From positions 1-64,000 of the forward strand of contig NZ_MARB01000006.1 in the NCBI RefSeq assembly GCF_001715975.1: a stretch of 64,000 bases of DNA, read 5' to 3'. Below the pieces are notes generated by a model that ran no database searches, had not been told where the DNA came from, and saw only the letters and a list, made by a program, of their open reading frames with translations. The position numbers and the translations under genes were made by a program. Positions 25,804-35,314 of the stretch are shown here, one piece after another. This DNA comes from Candidatus Thiodiazotropha endolucinida. GTDB taxonomy: Bacteria; Pseudomonadota; Gammaproteobacteria; Chromatiales; Chromatiaceae. Position 1 is the first letter of the stretch, and every line of letters begins with the position of its first letter.

Positions 25804-28032
25804 ATGTTCAAACGCTGTAAGTTGCATCAATCGATCCTGCTTGCCTTGATTTTACCCAGTGTCGCCATGGCTGAAGTCGAGATTACTGGTTATCTGAAAA
25901 ATGAAACATCCGTCTTTACACGCGATGGTCAGGTGACCGGCGAGGCAGACACGATGGTCGATGAGAGAGGTCACGACAAGGGGGATTTGCTGAAATTCGA
26001 AAACTCCGCCCGAATTTTCATGAATGGTTACCTGGGTGAAGAGAGTAGCTGGCATGCCGATCTGAACTTTATCTATGACTCCGAAGGGGTCAATGACACT
26101 TACAAGGGGCATGAGCTTTATACCCAACACGACTATGTAAGAGAGCTCTATGTGGATACCTCGCTGCTTGGCTGGGATCTGCGCTTGGGCAAACAGCAGG
26201 TCGTTTGGGGTACGGCTGACGGCATCAAACTGCTGGATATCATCAATCCAACCGATTTCCGCGAACTGAATCAGAATGCCATGGAGGATTCGCGGATTCC
26301 GATCTGGATGATCAATGCGGAGCGTAATATCGGCGATAACAGCAACATACAGCTTATTGTCTCGCAAGTGGAAGAGAACAAGATCCCCGGTCTCAATCCC
26401 GATGGCGGTGCCGGTCATCCATTCCTGATGAAGGGGGTCGAGACGATCAGCGGACAGGTGAACGGCTTTTTCAATGTCGCACCAGCGCTAAGTAATGTGG
26501 CGGCTACGTTCAATGGTGCCGCGATGGGCGGTGGCTTTACCGGCGGCATGATGTTGCCCGTGGGGTTGAACCTGTTCGCCGGCCTGACCGTAGACGGTTT
26601 TGCCGGTAACTTCTGGGATGCGGTAACCACACCGGGATTGTTGAATCCGACGGTACCCACCGACCCGGTAGCTGCGCCCGGATGGTTCCTGTTGAACGCC
26701 TTTACCCAGTTCGGTTTCACTGGCCAGCCCGGTTTTCCCGCAGGTCTCAACGATCCTAATGGTAACTTCGGCACCACCAACCTGATGCCGATTACCGCTT
26801 TCAATGCCCCGCCGACGCCGGCGGATGTGACCTGGCAGCCGGGGGAGGCAAGCTCCGCCTTCGAATTTATGTCGAATGCGACCTTCGCCACATTCAACAC
26901 CTTCACCAGCTTCAGTCCGACGGCGCCGACCGGCCTGACCGGCACCACCAGCGAGTGGGTGCGCGACTATCCGGATGACAGCGACATGAATGCCGGTTTC
27001 CGTTTTCGCAACTCTACCGACGGCGGTCTAAACTGGTCATTCAACTACTTCCACCACTATGGCGCCAATCCGGATCTCGATCTCAGCTGGCGAAATACTG
27101 CCGGGGATGAGTTGACTGTGCAACGTGCGCCGACCCTGTTTTTCGATACCAACGGTACGCCTGGACCACAGCAGGACGATACCTTCATCCCGGATGTGGC
27201 AACCAGCTTGACCCGGGACGAGGCCAGGGCAAACTGGGATATGGGCAATGCCACCACGATCCTGGTCCACGATGGAACCGGTTCCACTTACTATGGTGCG
27301 TTGGATCCAAGCGCCGTGCTGCCGGCATTGGCTGACGGTAGTCCATTCAATGAACCGCCGGCGATGGGTGCGGGTGCGCCGATCCTGCGCTTCACCGAAT
27401 CACTGCATCGGGTCAACAGCGTGGGTGCCTCATTCGACTACGCACTCGATATGGGCGATATCCCGCTGGTGCTCAGAGGCGAGTTCCTCTATGACGAGGG
27501 AGACAAGCAGCCGGTTATCGATAAGTTTCTGCTTTCGATCGGCGATCTGACCAATGCATTGAAAATGGAGGATGCCGACTACTTCAAGTATGTTCTGGGG
27601 GCGGATATCACGGTGGCCACCAACCTGCTTGTCAGCGGTCAGTTCATCCAATTCCGCAATCTCGATTTTGTGGATGAGAAAGACACCTGTATGACCCAGA
27701 CCGGCACAATGGTGGATTGTAGCCGCTATACCGCGGATTTCCCCACCATGAGTCTCAGCAATGGCCTGATGAAAGGGTATGAGGACAAGGAGTTCTACTC
27801 GCTCTTTTTCTCCAAGCCCTTCGGTGATTCCCAGGAACACCGCTGGAACAATATCTTTATCTACGAAGAGGGTGGCGGCAAATGGAACCGTCTCGATATC
27901 GAGTACACTTTTACCGACACAATTCTCGGCTCAGTGGAGTGGAACAACTACTGGGGTGATGAAAACACCACCTTCGGTCAGTTTGAGAACAGTTCCAACT
28001 TCCAGGTCGGTCTGAAGTGGATATTCGAATAA
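25804..28032 (+). CDS. DUF1302-family outer-membrane beta-barrel protein
   Basis: A 742-residue protein with a signal peptide cut near VAMA-EVEIT. Barrel-like strands include WHADLNFIYDSEGV, LRLGKQQVVWG and a terminal FQVGLKWIFE with the C-terminal aromatic typical of outer-membrane proteins. DIINPTDFREL is a DUF1302 hallmark. Residues about 215-375 form an unusual Phe/Gly/Pro-rich, hydrophobic low-charge insertion. It is probably the outer-membrane channel of the flanking DUF1329/RND system, handling hydrophobic cargo (inference). Confidence 0.8.
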   Translation: MFKRCKLHQSILLALILPSVAMAEVEITGYLKNETSVFTRDGQVTGEADTMVDERGHDKGDLLKFENSARIFMNGYLGEESSWHADLNFIYDSEGVNDTYKGHELYTQHDYVRELYVDTSLLGWDLRLGKQQVVWGTADGIKLLDIINPTDFRELNQNAMEDSRIPIWMINAERNIGDNSNIQLIVSQVEENKIPGLNPDGGAGHPFLMKGVETISGQVNGFFNVAPALSNVAATFNGAAMGGGFTGGMMLPVGLNLFAGLTVDGFAGNFWDAVTTPGLLNPTVPTDPVAAPGWFLLNAFTQFGFTGQPGFPAGLNDPNGNFGTTNLMPITAFNAPPTPADVTWQPGEASSAFEFMSNATFATFNTFTSFSPTAPTGLTGTTSEWVRDYPDDSDMNAGFRFRNSTDGGLNWSFNYFHHYGANPDLDLSWRNTAGDELTVQRAPTLFFDTNGTPGPQQDDTFIPDVATSLTRDEARANWDMGNATTILVHDGTGSTYYGALDPSAVLPALADGSPFNEPPAMGAGAPILRFTESLHRVNSVGASFDYALDMGDIPLVLRGEFLYDEGDKQPVIDKFLLSIGDLTNALKMEDADYFKYVLGADITVATNLLVSGQFIQFRNLDFVDEKDTCMTQTGTMVDCSRYTADFPTMSLSNGLMKGYEDKEFYSLFFSKPFGDSQEHRWNNIFIYEEGGGKWNRLDIEYTFTDTILGSVEWNNYWGDENTTFGQFENSSNFQVGLKWIFE

Positions 28033-28135
28033 CGCCAACAACCACCGACCAACGTCGAGCATCTTAACCAAGCGAGGATGTCCGGTGAGATACCGGGCAT
28101 CCCTCATCAAACAGCGCTATCACGGGGACTGAGCC

Positions 28136-30961
28136 ATGAGTGGTTCTGAGTCAACCAATGGATCAGGAAATCGATGGGCTGAGGGTTATGCGGACTTTGT
28201 CATCAAATTCCGCTGGCCGTTGATGCTGATTTTGTTGGTGGTCACCATCGTGGCCGCCCTGCAGATCAAACATCTTGATATGCGCAACGATCCGGATACC
28301 CTGCTTCCTCCAAGCAATCGCTACGTAGTGACCAACCTGTATGCCGAATACAATTTCGGTATGGGTAATCTGATGGTCTTTACCCTACGCATCAATGAGG
28401 GGGATGTGTATAAGGGGTGGTTCGTCAACAAGGTCCAGGAGATACACAATCGGCTGGTCTCCCTGGAGAAGGCGCGGGAATCCAATTTTATCGATATCGC
28501 GGCGAAGAAAATAAAGTATATGGGGGCGGATGAGAACGGCCTGGTGTTCAAGCGCCTGATACCGACGGAAGGGATCAGCAGTGATTCGGATATCGCGGAA
28601 CAGCAGCTGGCGTTTCTCAAAGAGGGCATCGAGACAAACCCCGTAATCGGCCCGATGCTGGTCGGGTTTGAGGATGCCGAAGGGAATAAATGTGAATTTC
28701 AGGAGAAGGATGAGAAAGACTGTACTGCCAAGTCGCTCTATATCATCGGCGACTATACCGATGAGGTAAAAGAGATCTACCTGCCCTGGGTAAGGGAGGT
28801 CAGGGCGATGATGGATGAGTATGGTCAGGATGACCGTTTCGAATTGCTGGTGGCGGGTGAGCCCTACTTCCTGGCTTGGATGCTGGCGGACTTGGTCAAC
28901 AAGTGGTGGTTGTTCGTCATCTCATTCGCCATCGTGATTGCCGCACTCTGGTTTGAGTTCCGCAACTGGCGCGGTTCCCTGTTTCCGATCATCGGTGTCA
29001 GTGCAACGATCGTGCTGACATTGGGATTGATGGGATTCTCCGCTTTCAAGTTGACCACCATGATGGTGCTGACGCCGATGCTGTTGCTGGCAATCGGTAT
29101 CGGACACTCGGTCCAGGTGACCCGGCGCTTCATGCAGGAACAGGCTGAATCGGGGGATTGTGAATCGGCCGCCAGGGTTGCGATCTCCCATACCATTGTC
29201 CCGGCCACCCTTTCGATCGTAACCGATATGGTCGGCTTTGCGACCCTCGCTACAGTGGATATCTCATTCTACAAGGCATACGCCTACTTCGGCATGTTCG
29301 GCATGCTGACCTTGCTGTTTACCACCACCACCCTGATTCCGCTGCTGATGATGACCTTTCCCTGCAGCCGGACAGATATGGGCGGGGGTCATGAGCAATC
29401 GTGGGAAACCAAAGTGGGTGGGGTGATCACCGGTATGTTGAATGGTCCCGGCAAGGCGATCCCGATCCTCTTTGTGATCGTAATATTCGCCTGGTCTATC
29501 TACTATACCGAAATCGGCCGGGGTATTTCGGGTCTGATGGCCGGTGAGGCCGGCAGAGCCGATCCAGAGGTGGCCCGTATACAGGACGAGTTCGACATCA
29601 TGCCGGGGGTTGAAAAGGGTATCAATTACTCCCGTGCCGCGTTCAAGGAGAAATCGATTACCATCCAGCATATCGAACGGTTGAATACGATCATGCCCGG
29701 AGTGATATCGGTATCGATCCCGGTGCGCGGCAAGGAACCCGTTGCCGAGCTATGCGTGGATACCTACTTTTCTGAAGATATCTACGATATCGAGGATCCT
29801 TTGGAGAAGGTGGCCGCCTGTGAAAAGGCGAAGGCTGATTTAGGCTGTTGGGATCCCGACCCATGCGGCGCCCAGGGTATCTTCAACCAGGCTGATGTGC
29901 TTGCCGACATCGAGGCGATGGAGGAGTGGATGCGCGCCCATCCGTTTATCGGTTTCACCGGCTCCTATGCGCAATATATCCGTTTGGTGAATATGCTGCT
30001 GACGGCGGAACCGGGTGAGCAACCGGAAATCGGCGATCTCTATATCCCCACTTCCAAGAAACTGCGTTCCATCGATCCCGACGATGACAGGGGTGGTGAC
30101 GATATCGTGCAGCTCTACAATGGCCTGCTCGAAACCATGACCGAGGAGGGCGACATGGACTCCTTCGTCATGAAGAACTGGAATGAAGGAGTGGTGATGG
30201 GATTCATCAATACCATGGATCCGGTAGAGGCCCATGCGGTTACCATGGACATCCAACAATATATCGAGGAACACAAGAACGATCCCGGTTTCAGCAAAGT
30301 CAACTTCGGTCTGCGTTCCGGTCCGGTCGAAGACCTATCCGGTGACAGCAACGAGCTGTCTGTCGATGGCGTGGACTATGTCAGGCCCGGTGTGGGTGGC
30401 TTCCTTGGCGCCACCGAGGCCACCCGCGAGGTGGCGGTGGACAACTGGCTCACCGGGCCTCTGCTGACGGCGGCGGCTGTATTTCTCATCGCCGCATTGA
30501 TATTCCGCTCCGTTGTTGTCCCGATAATCCTCATGGTGCTGCTGTTCATCACCTTGTTTGCCCAGTACGGTCTTGGCGGTTATATGACCAGTATCCAGAA
30601 CTGGTCGGGCAATCTGGCCTTCCATCTCCAGGTGGCGCTGAGTATCGCCATGGGGCTTGGTATCGACTACGGCATCTATATGATGTCGAGGCTTAAAGAG
30701 GAGATGGTGGCAACCGCGGGGAATTGGCAGCAGTCATTGGTCAATACTTTGAATACCACCGGCTCGGCGGTGATCATTTCCGTGATCGTGCTTCTCGGTT
30801 GTTTCATACCCTTGCTGAATACCGATCTTGCCAATACCTGGGGCTTGGGAATCTATATCAGCCAGGCCTTGTTGATCGACGTGGTCACCGCCCTCACGAT
30901 CCTGCCGATGTTGGTTGCATGGCTGAAACCCAGGTTTGTTTTCGGTAGATATAAAAACTAA
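28136..30961 (+). CDS. RND/MMPL-family transporter
   Basis: A 941-residue transporter with twelve predicted membrane helices in two halves. Each half starts with one helix, then a large periplasmic domain (about 50-250 and 460-770), then a five-helix block. RFMQEQAESG and GLGIDYGIYMMSRLKEE are typical of MMPL/HAE3 sterol-sensing-like transporters. The second periplasmic domain has several cysteines (CVDTYF, CEKAK, GCWDPDPCG), likely disulfides. It follows the DUF1302 barrel by 103 nt and probably energises transport through it. Cargo is unknown, possibly lipids or hydrophobic compounds. Confidence 0.88.
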   Translation: MSGSESTNGSGNRWAEGYADFVIKFRWPLMLILLVVTIVAALQIKHLDMRNDPDTLLPPSNRYVVTNLYAEYNFGMGNLMVFTLRINEGDVYKGWFVNKVQEIHNRLVSLEKARESNFIDIAAKKIKYMGADENGLVFKRLIPTEGISSDSDIAEQQLAFLKEGIETNPVIGPMLVGFEDAEGNKCEFQEKDEKDCTAKSLYIIGDYTDEVKEIYLPWVREVRAMMDEYGQDDRFELLVAGEPYFLAWMLADLVNKWWLFVISFAIVIAALWFEFRNWRGSLFPIIGVSATIVLTLGLMGFSAFKLTTMMVLTPMLLLAIGIGHSVQVTRRFMQEQAESGDCESAARVAISHTIVPATLSIVTDMVGFATLATVDISFYKAYAYFGMFGMLTLLFTTTTLIPLLMMTFPCSRTDMGGGHEQSWETKVGGVITGMLNGPGKAIPILFVIVIFAWSIYYTEIGRGISGLMAGEAGRADPEVARIQDEFDIMPGVEKGINYSRAAFKEKSITIQHIERLNTIMPGVISVSIPVRGKEPVAELCVDTYFSEDIYDIEDPLEKVAACEKAKADLGCWDPDPCGAQGIFNQADVLADIEAMEEWMRAHPFIGFTGSYAQYIRLVNMLLTAEPGEQPEIGDLYIPTSKKLRSIDPDDDRGGDDIVQLYNGLLETMTEEGDMDSFVMKNWNEGVVMGFINTMDPVEAHAVTMDIQQYIEEHKNDPGFSKVNFGLRSGPVEDLSGDSNELSVDGVDYVRPGVGGFLGATEATREVAVDNWLTGPLLTAAAVFLIAALIFRSVVVPIILMVLLFITLFAQYGLGGYMTSIQNWSGNLAFHLQVALSIAMGLGIDYGIYMMSRLKEEMVATAGNWQQSLVNTLNTTGSAVIISVIVLLGCFIPLLNTDLANTWGLGIYISQALLIDVVTALTILPMLVAWLKPRFVFGRYKN

Positions 30962-31003
30962 AAAAGACCCACTGTGCTGAATCGCTGATTCAGTCCAGGC
31001 TAC

Positions 31004-31030
31004 AGCCGGCGTTTAACGCCGGCTTTTTTA
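31004..31030 (+). terminator. Rho-independent terminator after the RND gene
   Basis: AGCCGGCG pairs with CGCCGGCT around TTTAA, followed by TTTTTA. This is a strong intrinsic terminator 43 nt after the transporter stop, closing the DUF1329-DUF1302-RND cluster before the convergent GGDEF-EAL gene. Confidence 0.85.
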
Positions 31031-31044
31031 TCGGCTTGATTGTA

Positions 31045-34000
31045 TCAACCCTCTGAATGTTTAAGGAGTCGGCTGGAAATGCGCTGGCAGTATTTGTTGA
31101 AATCAAAATCCCTGTAGAATGAATGAAACTGATCGACCGGCATGGGCGGGGCGAAGAGGAAGCCCTGGATGATACTGCAGTGATCCTGTCTGTTTCTCAA
31201 CATGTCCAGTTGCTGGTGGTTCTCAACCCCTTCGGCGACAACCTTCATGTTAAGACTCTTTGCCATCGCGATAATGGCCATAACCAGGGCCTCGTCCTCA
31301 CGATTAACGTTCATATCGGCAATGAAGGCGCGATCGATTTTGAGTATATCCACGGGAAATCGCTTCAGATAGCTCAATGAAGAGTAACCGGTACCAAAGT
31401 CATCAACAGCGACGCTGATTCCCAACTCTTTGGCAAATGTGAGCCATTCCAGCGATTCTGCTGTATTTTCCATCATCAGGCTCTCGGTGATTTCAAATGT
31501 CATCAGGGCGGGAGGGGCGCCCGTCTCGATAACCGTATCCTTGATAAACGCTTTATCCACGGCGTGCCGATTGCGATAGGCGGATAGGTTGATCGAAATT
31601 GTCATATGGGCAAGGTCGGTGTTTCTCCATTCAGCCAGCTGCATGGCTGCATGGTGGATCACCCATTCGCTCAATGGACGGATCAGGCCTGTCTCTTCAC
31701 AGATAGGAATAAATTTGTCAGGTGGAATACGCCCATGTTCGGGGTGGTTCCAGCGAATCAATGCTTCCGTACCAACAATCATGCAGCGTTGATAGTCCAC
31801 CAGAGGTTGATAGAAGAGTTCGAACTGCTCCCCGTTGATTGCTTTGCGCAGGTCAGCCTCCAAACGGACATGTTGCTGTATTGCGGTATTCAGCTCTTCG
31901 CTGAAGAATCGATAGGTCTCTTTGCCGCTGTATTTCGCCTGGTACATGGCTAGATCAGCATTGCGCAGTAGAGTGTCAGCCTCGCGTCCGTCATCAGGGT
32001 ATTCACAGATGCCGATGCTGGCGCCTATGTGTACCTCGCGTTCCATTATCATGAATGTTTTGCCGAGTGCAGTGATGATCTTCTGCGCCAAAACAGCAAG
32101 ATCATCATCACGCTTGATGTTGTGCAGCAGCAGGCTGAACTCATCACCCGCATGACGGGCCAGTGTATCGGTTTCTCGAATGAGGTTGCTGATACGACCG
32201 GCGACGTGCTGCAATAAGAGATCTCCTGCATCGTGCCCTAGGCTGTCATTGACTGATTTGAAGCGGTCCAGGTCGATAAAGAAAAGTGCAAAACGCTCAT
32301 GGTACCGGCTGCCGCGATTGATCGCCTGCTGCAGTCGCTCAAGAAAAAGCGTGCGATTCGGCAGGCCGGTCAATCCATCATAATAGGCATGCCTGTGAAT
32401 CTGCTCCTCCGCTTCCTTCTCCTCAGTGATGTCGCGTGAGATGCCGGCGTAATTGGTGATATTCCCCTTGTCATCACGAATGGAGAAAATTGAGAGATCG
32501 AAAATCCGGTTTGCTCCACTTTTAATTCGGTTGGTTATCTCTCCTTCCCATCTGCCGGTATTGTCTATGGACTGCCACATCATGCGATAGAAGGAGTTGT
32601 CGGTCAGGTAAGAGCGTAGGAGGGACGGTTTTTTCCCGATTAATTCATCAGGCTGATAACCGGTCAGGCGCGTAAAAGCAGGGTTGACGCGTTGGATAAT
32701 AACCTTGTTGTCGGTGACGAGGATACCTTCAGACGCGGTGTCGAATACCTCGCTTGCCAAAATCATCTCCTGATAGGCAATACGCTGCTCTGTCAAATCA
32801 CGAAGCGATGCAGTGAAATGAAGTTCATTGCCGATGGAAAACTGGGACAAGGATATTTGAAGTGGAAACTCCTCCTTGTCAGCGCGTTTGGCGGTATACT
32901 CGTCAGTTTGAGCACTCTCTTCCGACGCTCTCGGTTGTGTCAGCTGTTGCATACTGGCTATAAGTCGAATGGTATCATGCGAAGAAGTCAAAAGATCTGA
33001 TATGACGCATGACTGAAGCTTGTGTGAAGTGAGCCCGAACATCGACTCGGCACTGGGGTTTGCTTCGAGAATCCGACCCGTTGAATCTAGCATCATGATG
33101 CCTTCGGCAACCGATTCCAATAGGGACCGATTTCGCATTTCACTCTTAATGATGAGATTCTGCTGTCGAGCGGCCTGTGTTCTATGGCGAGCGATTACAT
33201 AGAAAGTGATTAGTATAGTCAGAAACAAAGGTGTGCCCGATAACAGCAGTGGGTTTAAGATCCCGGCTTTGACAGATTCCAGCTCTGTCGACTCTATTTG
33301 TGAGATGACGGTCCATGGGTACCCGCTGCTATAGGTGACATTTTCATAGACGTGACGATTGCCCTGGGTGGTATTGAGTAGATAAGGTTGTGTCTTGAGC
33401 GAGGTCAACATACCGTGCTCTGTGATTTGTTGCAGATACTCTGCACTATTGATCTGAAACCATGCATTAGGTAGGTTCTTGGCCAGTGAAAGGTCATTGT
33501 CGAACATGAATCCCCAGCGCATGGAAGGATCATGATGATAGAGCCAGAATCCCTCGTCATTGAGCAGCGCGATATTGCCGAGGCGGTCTTTATATTGCGC
33601 GACAAACTCTTTCAGCATCGCTTCCGCCAGGTAGTTGATCACTAAAAAGCCGATTGGCTCATTCACACCGTTTAAAACCGGGGTCGTGAGTCTGATGGTC
33701 GGTTTGAAGGGTGTCTCGACCCTGCCATGCTCTTTATTCAGGTCGAGGGGCGAGATATAGATCTCCTTGGGGCTCAGGTTTCTCGCCTCGTAGAAATAGT
33801 AACGGTTCGATTTGTCTTGCAGCTCTCTGTGCGGTGTGGTTTTTGGCCCTTCTGAGCCACGGTTGACTCTGATTCTCTCCATTCCCCTGGTATCAAGAAA
33901 ACGGATTTGATCATAGCGTTCCTTGATAGCAATCTGATTCCTGAAATTTTCCGCTATCGCGATCTCTGCTAGCTGATTGTCTTGCCCTGTTCTCCACCGT

Positions 34001-34227
34001 TTCAGCCCCTCGCTTTGGGTGAGAAGCAAAATATCAGTTATCGTCTCATGAAAAATATTGATGAGTGTCGATGATGCAAATCTGACGTTGTGTTCCTGCT
34101 GGAGCCTGAGTTGTCCGAATTGTGAATCTAACTGCCATAAGTAGATAAGGTAAATAACGAGGAACAGAACAACAGACCAAGGAACGGCCAGCCTGAAAAA
34201 AATTCTTGATGAAGTTTGTGCGGTCAT
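31045..34227 (-). CDS. Membrane dCACHE-PAS-PAS-GGDEF-EAL protein
   Basis: A 1060-residue c-di-GMP enzyme. Helices at about 13-31 and 322-346 bracket a periplasmic double-CACHE-like sensor. PAS domains at about 365-480 and 490-605 follow. The GGDEF domain (about 612-780) has AGDEF at 693-697 in place of GGDEF, with an RxxD inhibitory site at 684-687. The EAL domain (about 790-1045) is complete: EALIRW at 821, TFEITES, DDFGTGYSSL, KIDRAF, QGFLFAPP. It should hydrolyse c-di-GMP and may also make it. The sensor is clearly related to that of the 37810-39291 protein. It is divergent from the ODP-kinase operon. Confidence 0.95.
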   Translation of the reverse strand: MTAQTSSRIFFRLAVPWSVVLFLVIYLIYLWQLDSQFGQLRLQQEHNVRFASSTLINIFHETITDILLLTQSEGLKRWRTGQDNQLAEIAIAENFRNQIAIKERYDQIRFLDTRGMERIRVNRGSEGPKTTPHRELQDKSNRYYFYEARNLSPKEIYISPLDLNKEHGRVETPFKPTIRLTTPVLNGVNEPIGFLVINYLAEAMLKEFVAQYKDRLGNIALLNDEGFWLYHHDPSMRWGFMFDNDLSLAKNLPNAWFQINSAEYLQQITEHGMLTSLKTQPYLLNTTQGNRHVYENVTYSSGYPWTVISQIESTELESVKAGILNPLLLSGTPLFLTILITFYVIARHRTQAARQQNLIIKSEMRNRSLLESVAEGIMMLDSTGRILEANPSAESMFGLTSHKLQSCVISDLLTSSHDTIRLIASMQQLTQPRASEESAQTDEYTAKRADKEEFPLQISLSQFSIGNELHFTASLRDLTEQRIAYQEMILASEVFDTASEGILVTDNKVIIQRVNPAFTRLTGYQPDELIGKKPSLLRSYLTDNSFYRMMWQSIDNTGRWEGEITNRIKSGANRIFDLSIFSIRDDKGNITNYAGISRDITEEKEAEEQIHRHAYYDGLTGLPNRTLFLERLQQAINRGSRYHERFALFFIDLDRFKSVNDSLGHDAGDLLLQHVAGRISNLIRETDTLARHAGDEFSLLLHNIKRDDDLAVLAQKIITALGKTFMIMEREVHIGASIGICEYPDDGREADTLLRNADLAMYQAKYSGKETYRFFSEELNTAIQQHVRLEADLRKAINGEQFELFYQPLVDYQRCMIVGTEALIRWNHPEHGRIPPDKFIPICEETGLIRPLSEWVIHHAAMQLAEWRNTDLAHMTISINLSAYRNRHAVDKAFIKDTVIETGAPPALMTFEITESLMMENTAESLEWLTFAKELGISVAVDDFGTGYSSLSYLKRFPVDILKIDRAFIADMNVNREDEALVMAIIAMAKSLNMKVVAEGVENHQQLDMLRNRQDHCSIIQGFLFAPPMPVDQFHSFYRDFDFNKYCQRISSRLLKHSEG

Positions 34228-34525
34228 GCAGTTACCCAGGAAGCAGATTCATCCCTGAGTTAGTTGCAGTAGAAGGCCTTGATGATGCATGTAGCTGTAG
34301 TATCGGCAAGTGCCCCATTTTTCTTTACATGAATGCGGCTGTATTAGGGGTAATTACCTTGATTTCAGATAGGTTTTTTAATCTTTCGGCATTGCTTGAG
34401 AACTAATTTCCTATATCCGCTTCAGTGAATTTCTCACAAGCCGCCAACAATATTGGTGTTATCTAGATGAGCTGCCGGTTCTCTTGTTTCCTCTCTCTTT
34501 ATTGATGGTAATTCGGGGTTGAGTA
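34228..34525. other. Divergent intergenic region of the signalling locus
   Basis: About 300 nt between the GGDEF-EAL gene and the ODP gene, presumably carrying both promoters. It is AT-rich with no gene. No promoter pair with good spacing and no convincing hairpin was found. Confidence 0.4.
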
Positions 34526-35314
34526 ATGAAAGGAAATCATATTGCGGAATATCGGGATGTCGATCCCGATACTGAACGCCCTGTACTTCTCTATAGCGAT
34601 GAAGTGCATGAAATCTACTGGTTGGGAATTCCCGAGCATACTGCGTTTAGAAGCAATATCTATCTGATTAAGTCCGGTGAGGAAGCGATTATCGTTGATC
34701 CGGGCCATTAGGCATACTTTGAGAAAACCAGGGAACGTGTAGCCCAGGTGGTGGATCCTGCAATGGTCAGTGGTCTCATCATCTGTCACCAGGACCCAGA
34801 TGTGGCGGCATCGATGCCGCAGTGGTTGGAAGTTAATCCGGAGATGGCAGTCTTGACCACGCCGCGAACGCAAGTCCTTCTGCCCTACTACGGAGTCGGT
34901 AAATATCACTGGCATGATGTGGTTGAAGAGCCTTCATACACTTTCAAAAGTGGAAAGAGAATCCATTTTACCGAGGCGCCCTATCTGCATTTTGCCGGCG
35001 CATTTACCAGTTTCGATGAATCGAGCGGATTCCTGTTTTCCGGTGATATATGGGCGGCCATTCAGCTTGAATGGCGCTTGATTGTCGATGATTTCGAAGC
35101 ACATGAGTCGGTCCTGGATCTGTTTCATGTGGACTATATGGCTTCGAATATCGCTTGTCGCGGTTATATTGAAAAGATCCGCCAGTACCGGATAAACGCC
35201 ATATTGCCGCAACACGGTTCGATTATTGATTCGAATAATGTTGACCATGCCTTGCACTATCTTGAGTATCTGGTGTGCGGCACTGACATCATTTATCCGT
35301 ATTTGACAACTTAA
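34526..35314 (+). pseudogene. ODP-type diiron metallo-beta-lactamase-fold protein with in-frame amber codon
   Basis: A single 263-codon frame runs from ATG 34526 to TAA 35312-35314 except for one TAG at 34709-34711 (codon 62), just after VDPGH. Both halves fit one ODP/flavodiiron-type metallo-beta-lactamase domain. Ligand-like residues follow the stop: His in CHQDPDVAA, His in PYLHFAGAF, Asp in FSGDIW, His in LPQHGS. Related proteins bind O2 at a diiron site and serve as sensors or reductases. Restart at GTG 34748 would lose the N-terminal strands. It may be a recent nonsense mutation, readthrough, or sequencing error. It is the first gene of the kinase operon. Confidence 0.75.

Noticed and set aside
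34709-34711. TAG read as pyrrolysine
   Set aside because: No pyl genes are in the window and ODP proteins are not known to use pyrrolysine; mutation or error is simpler, so it is kept only as a check.
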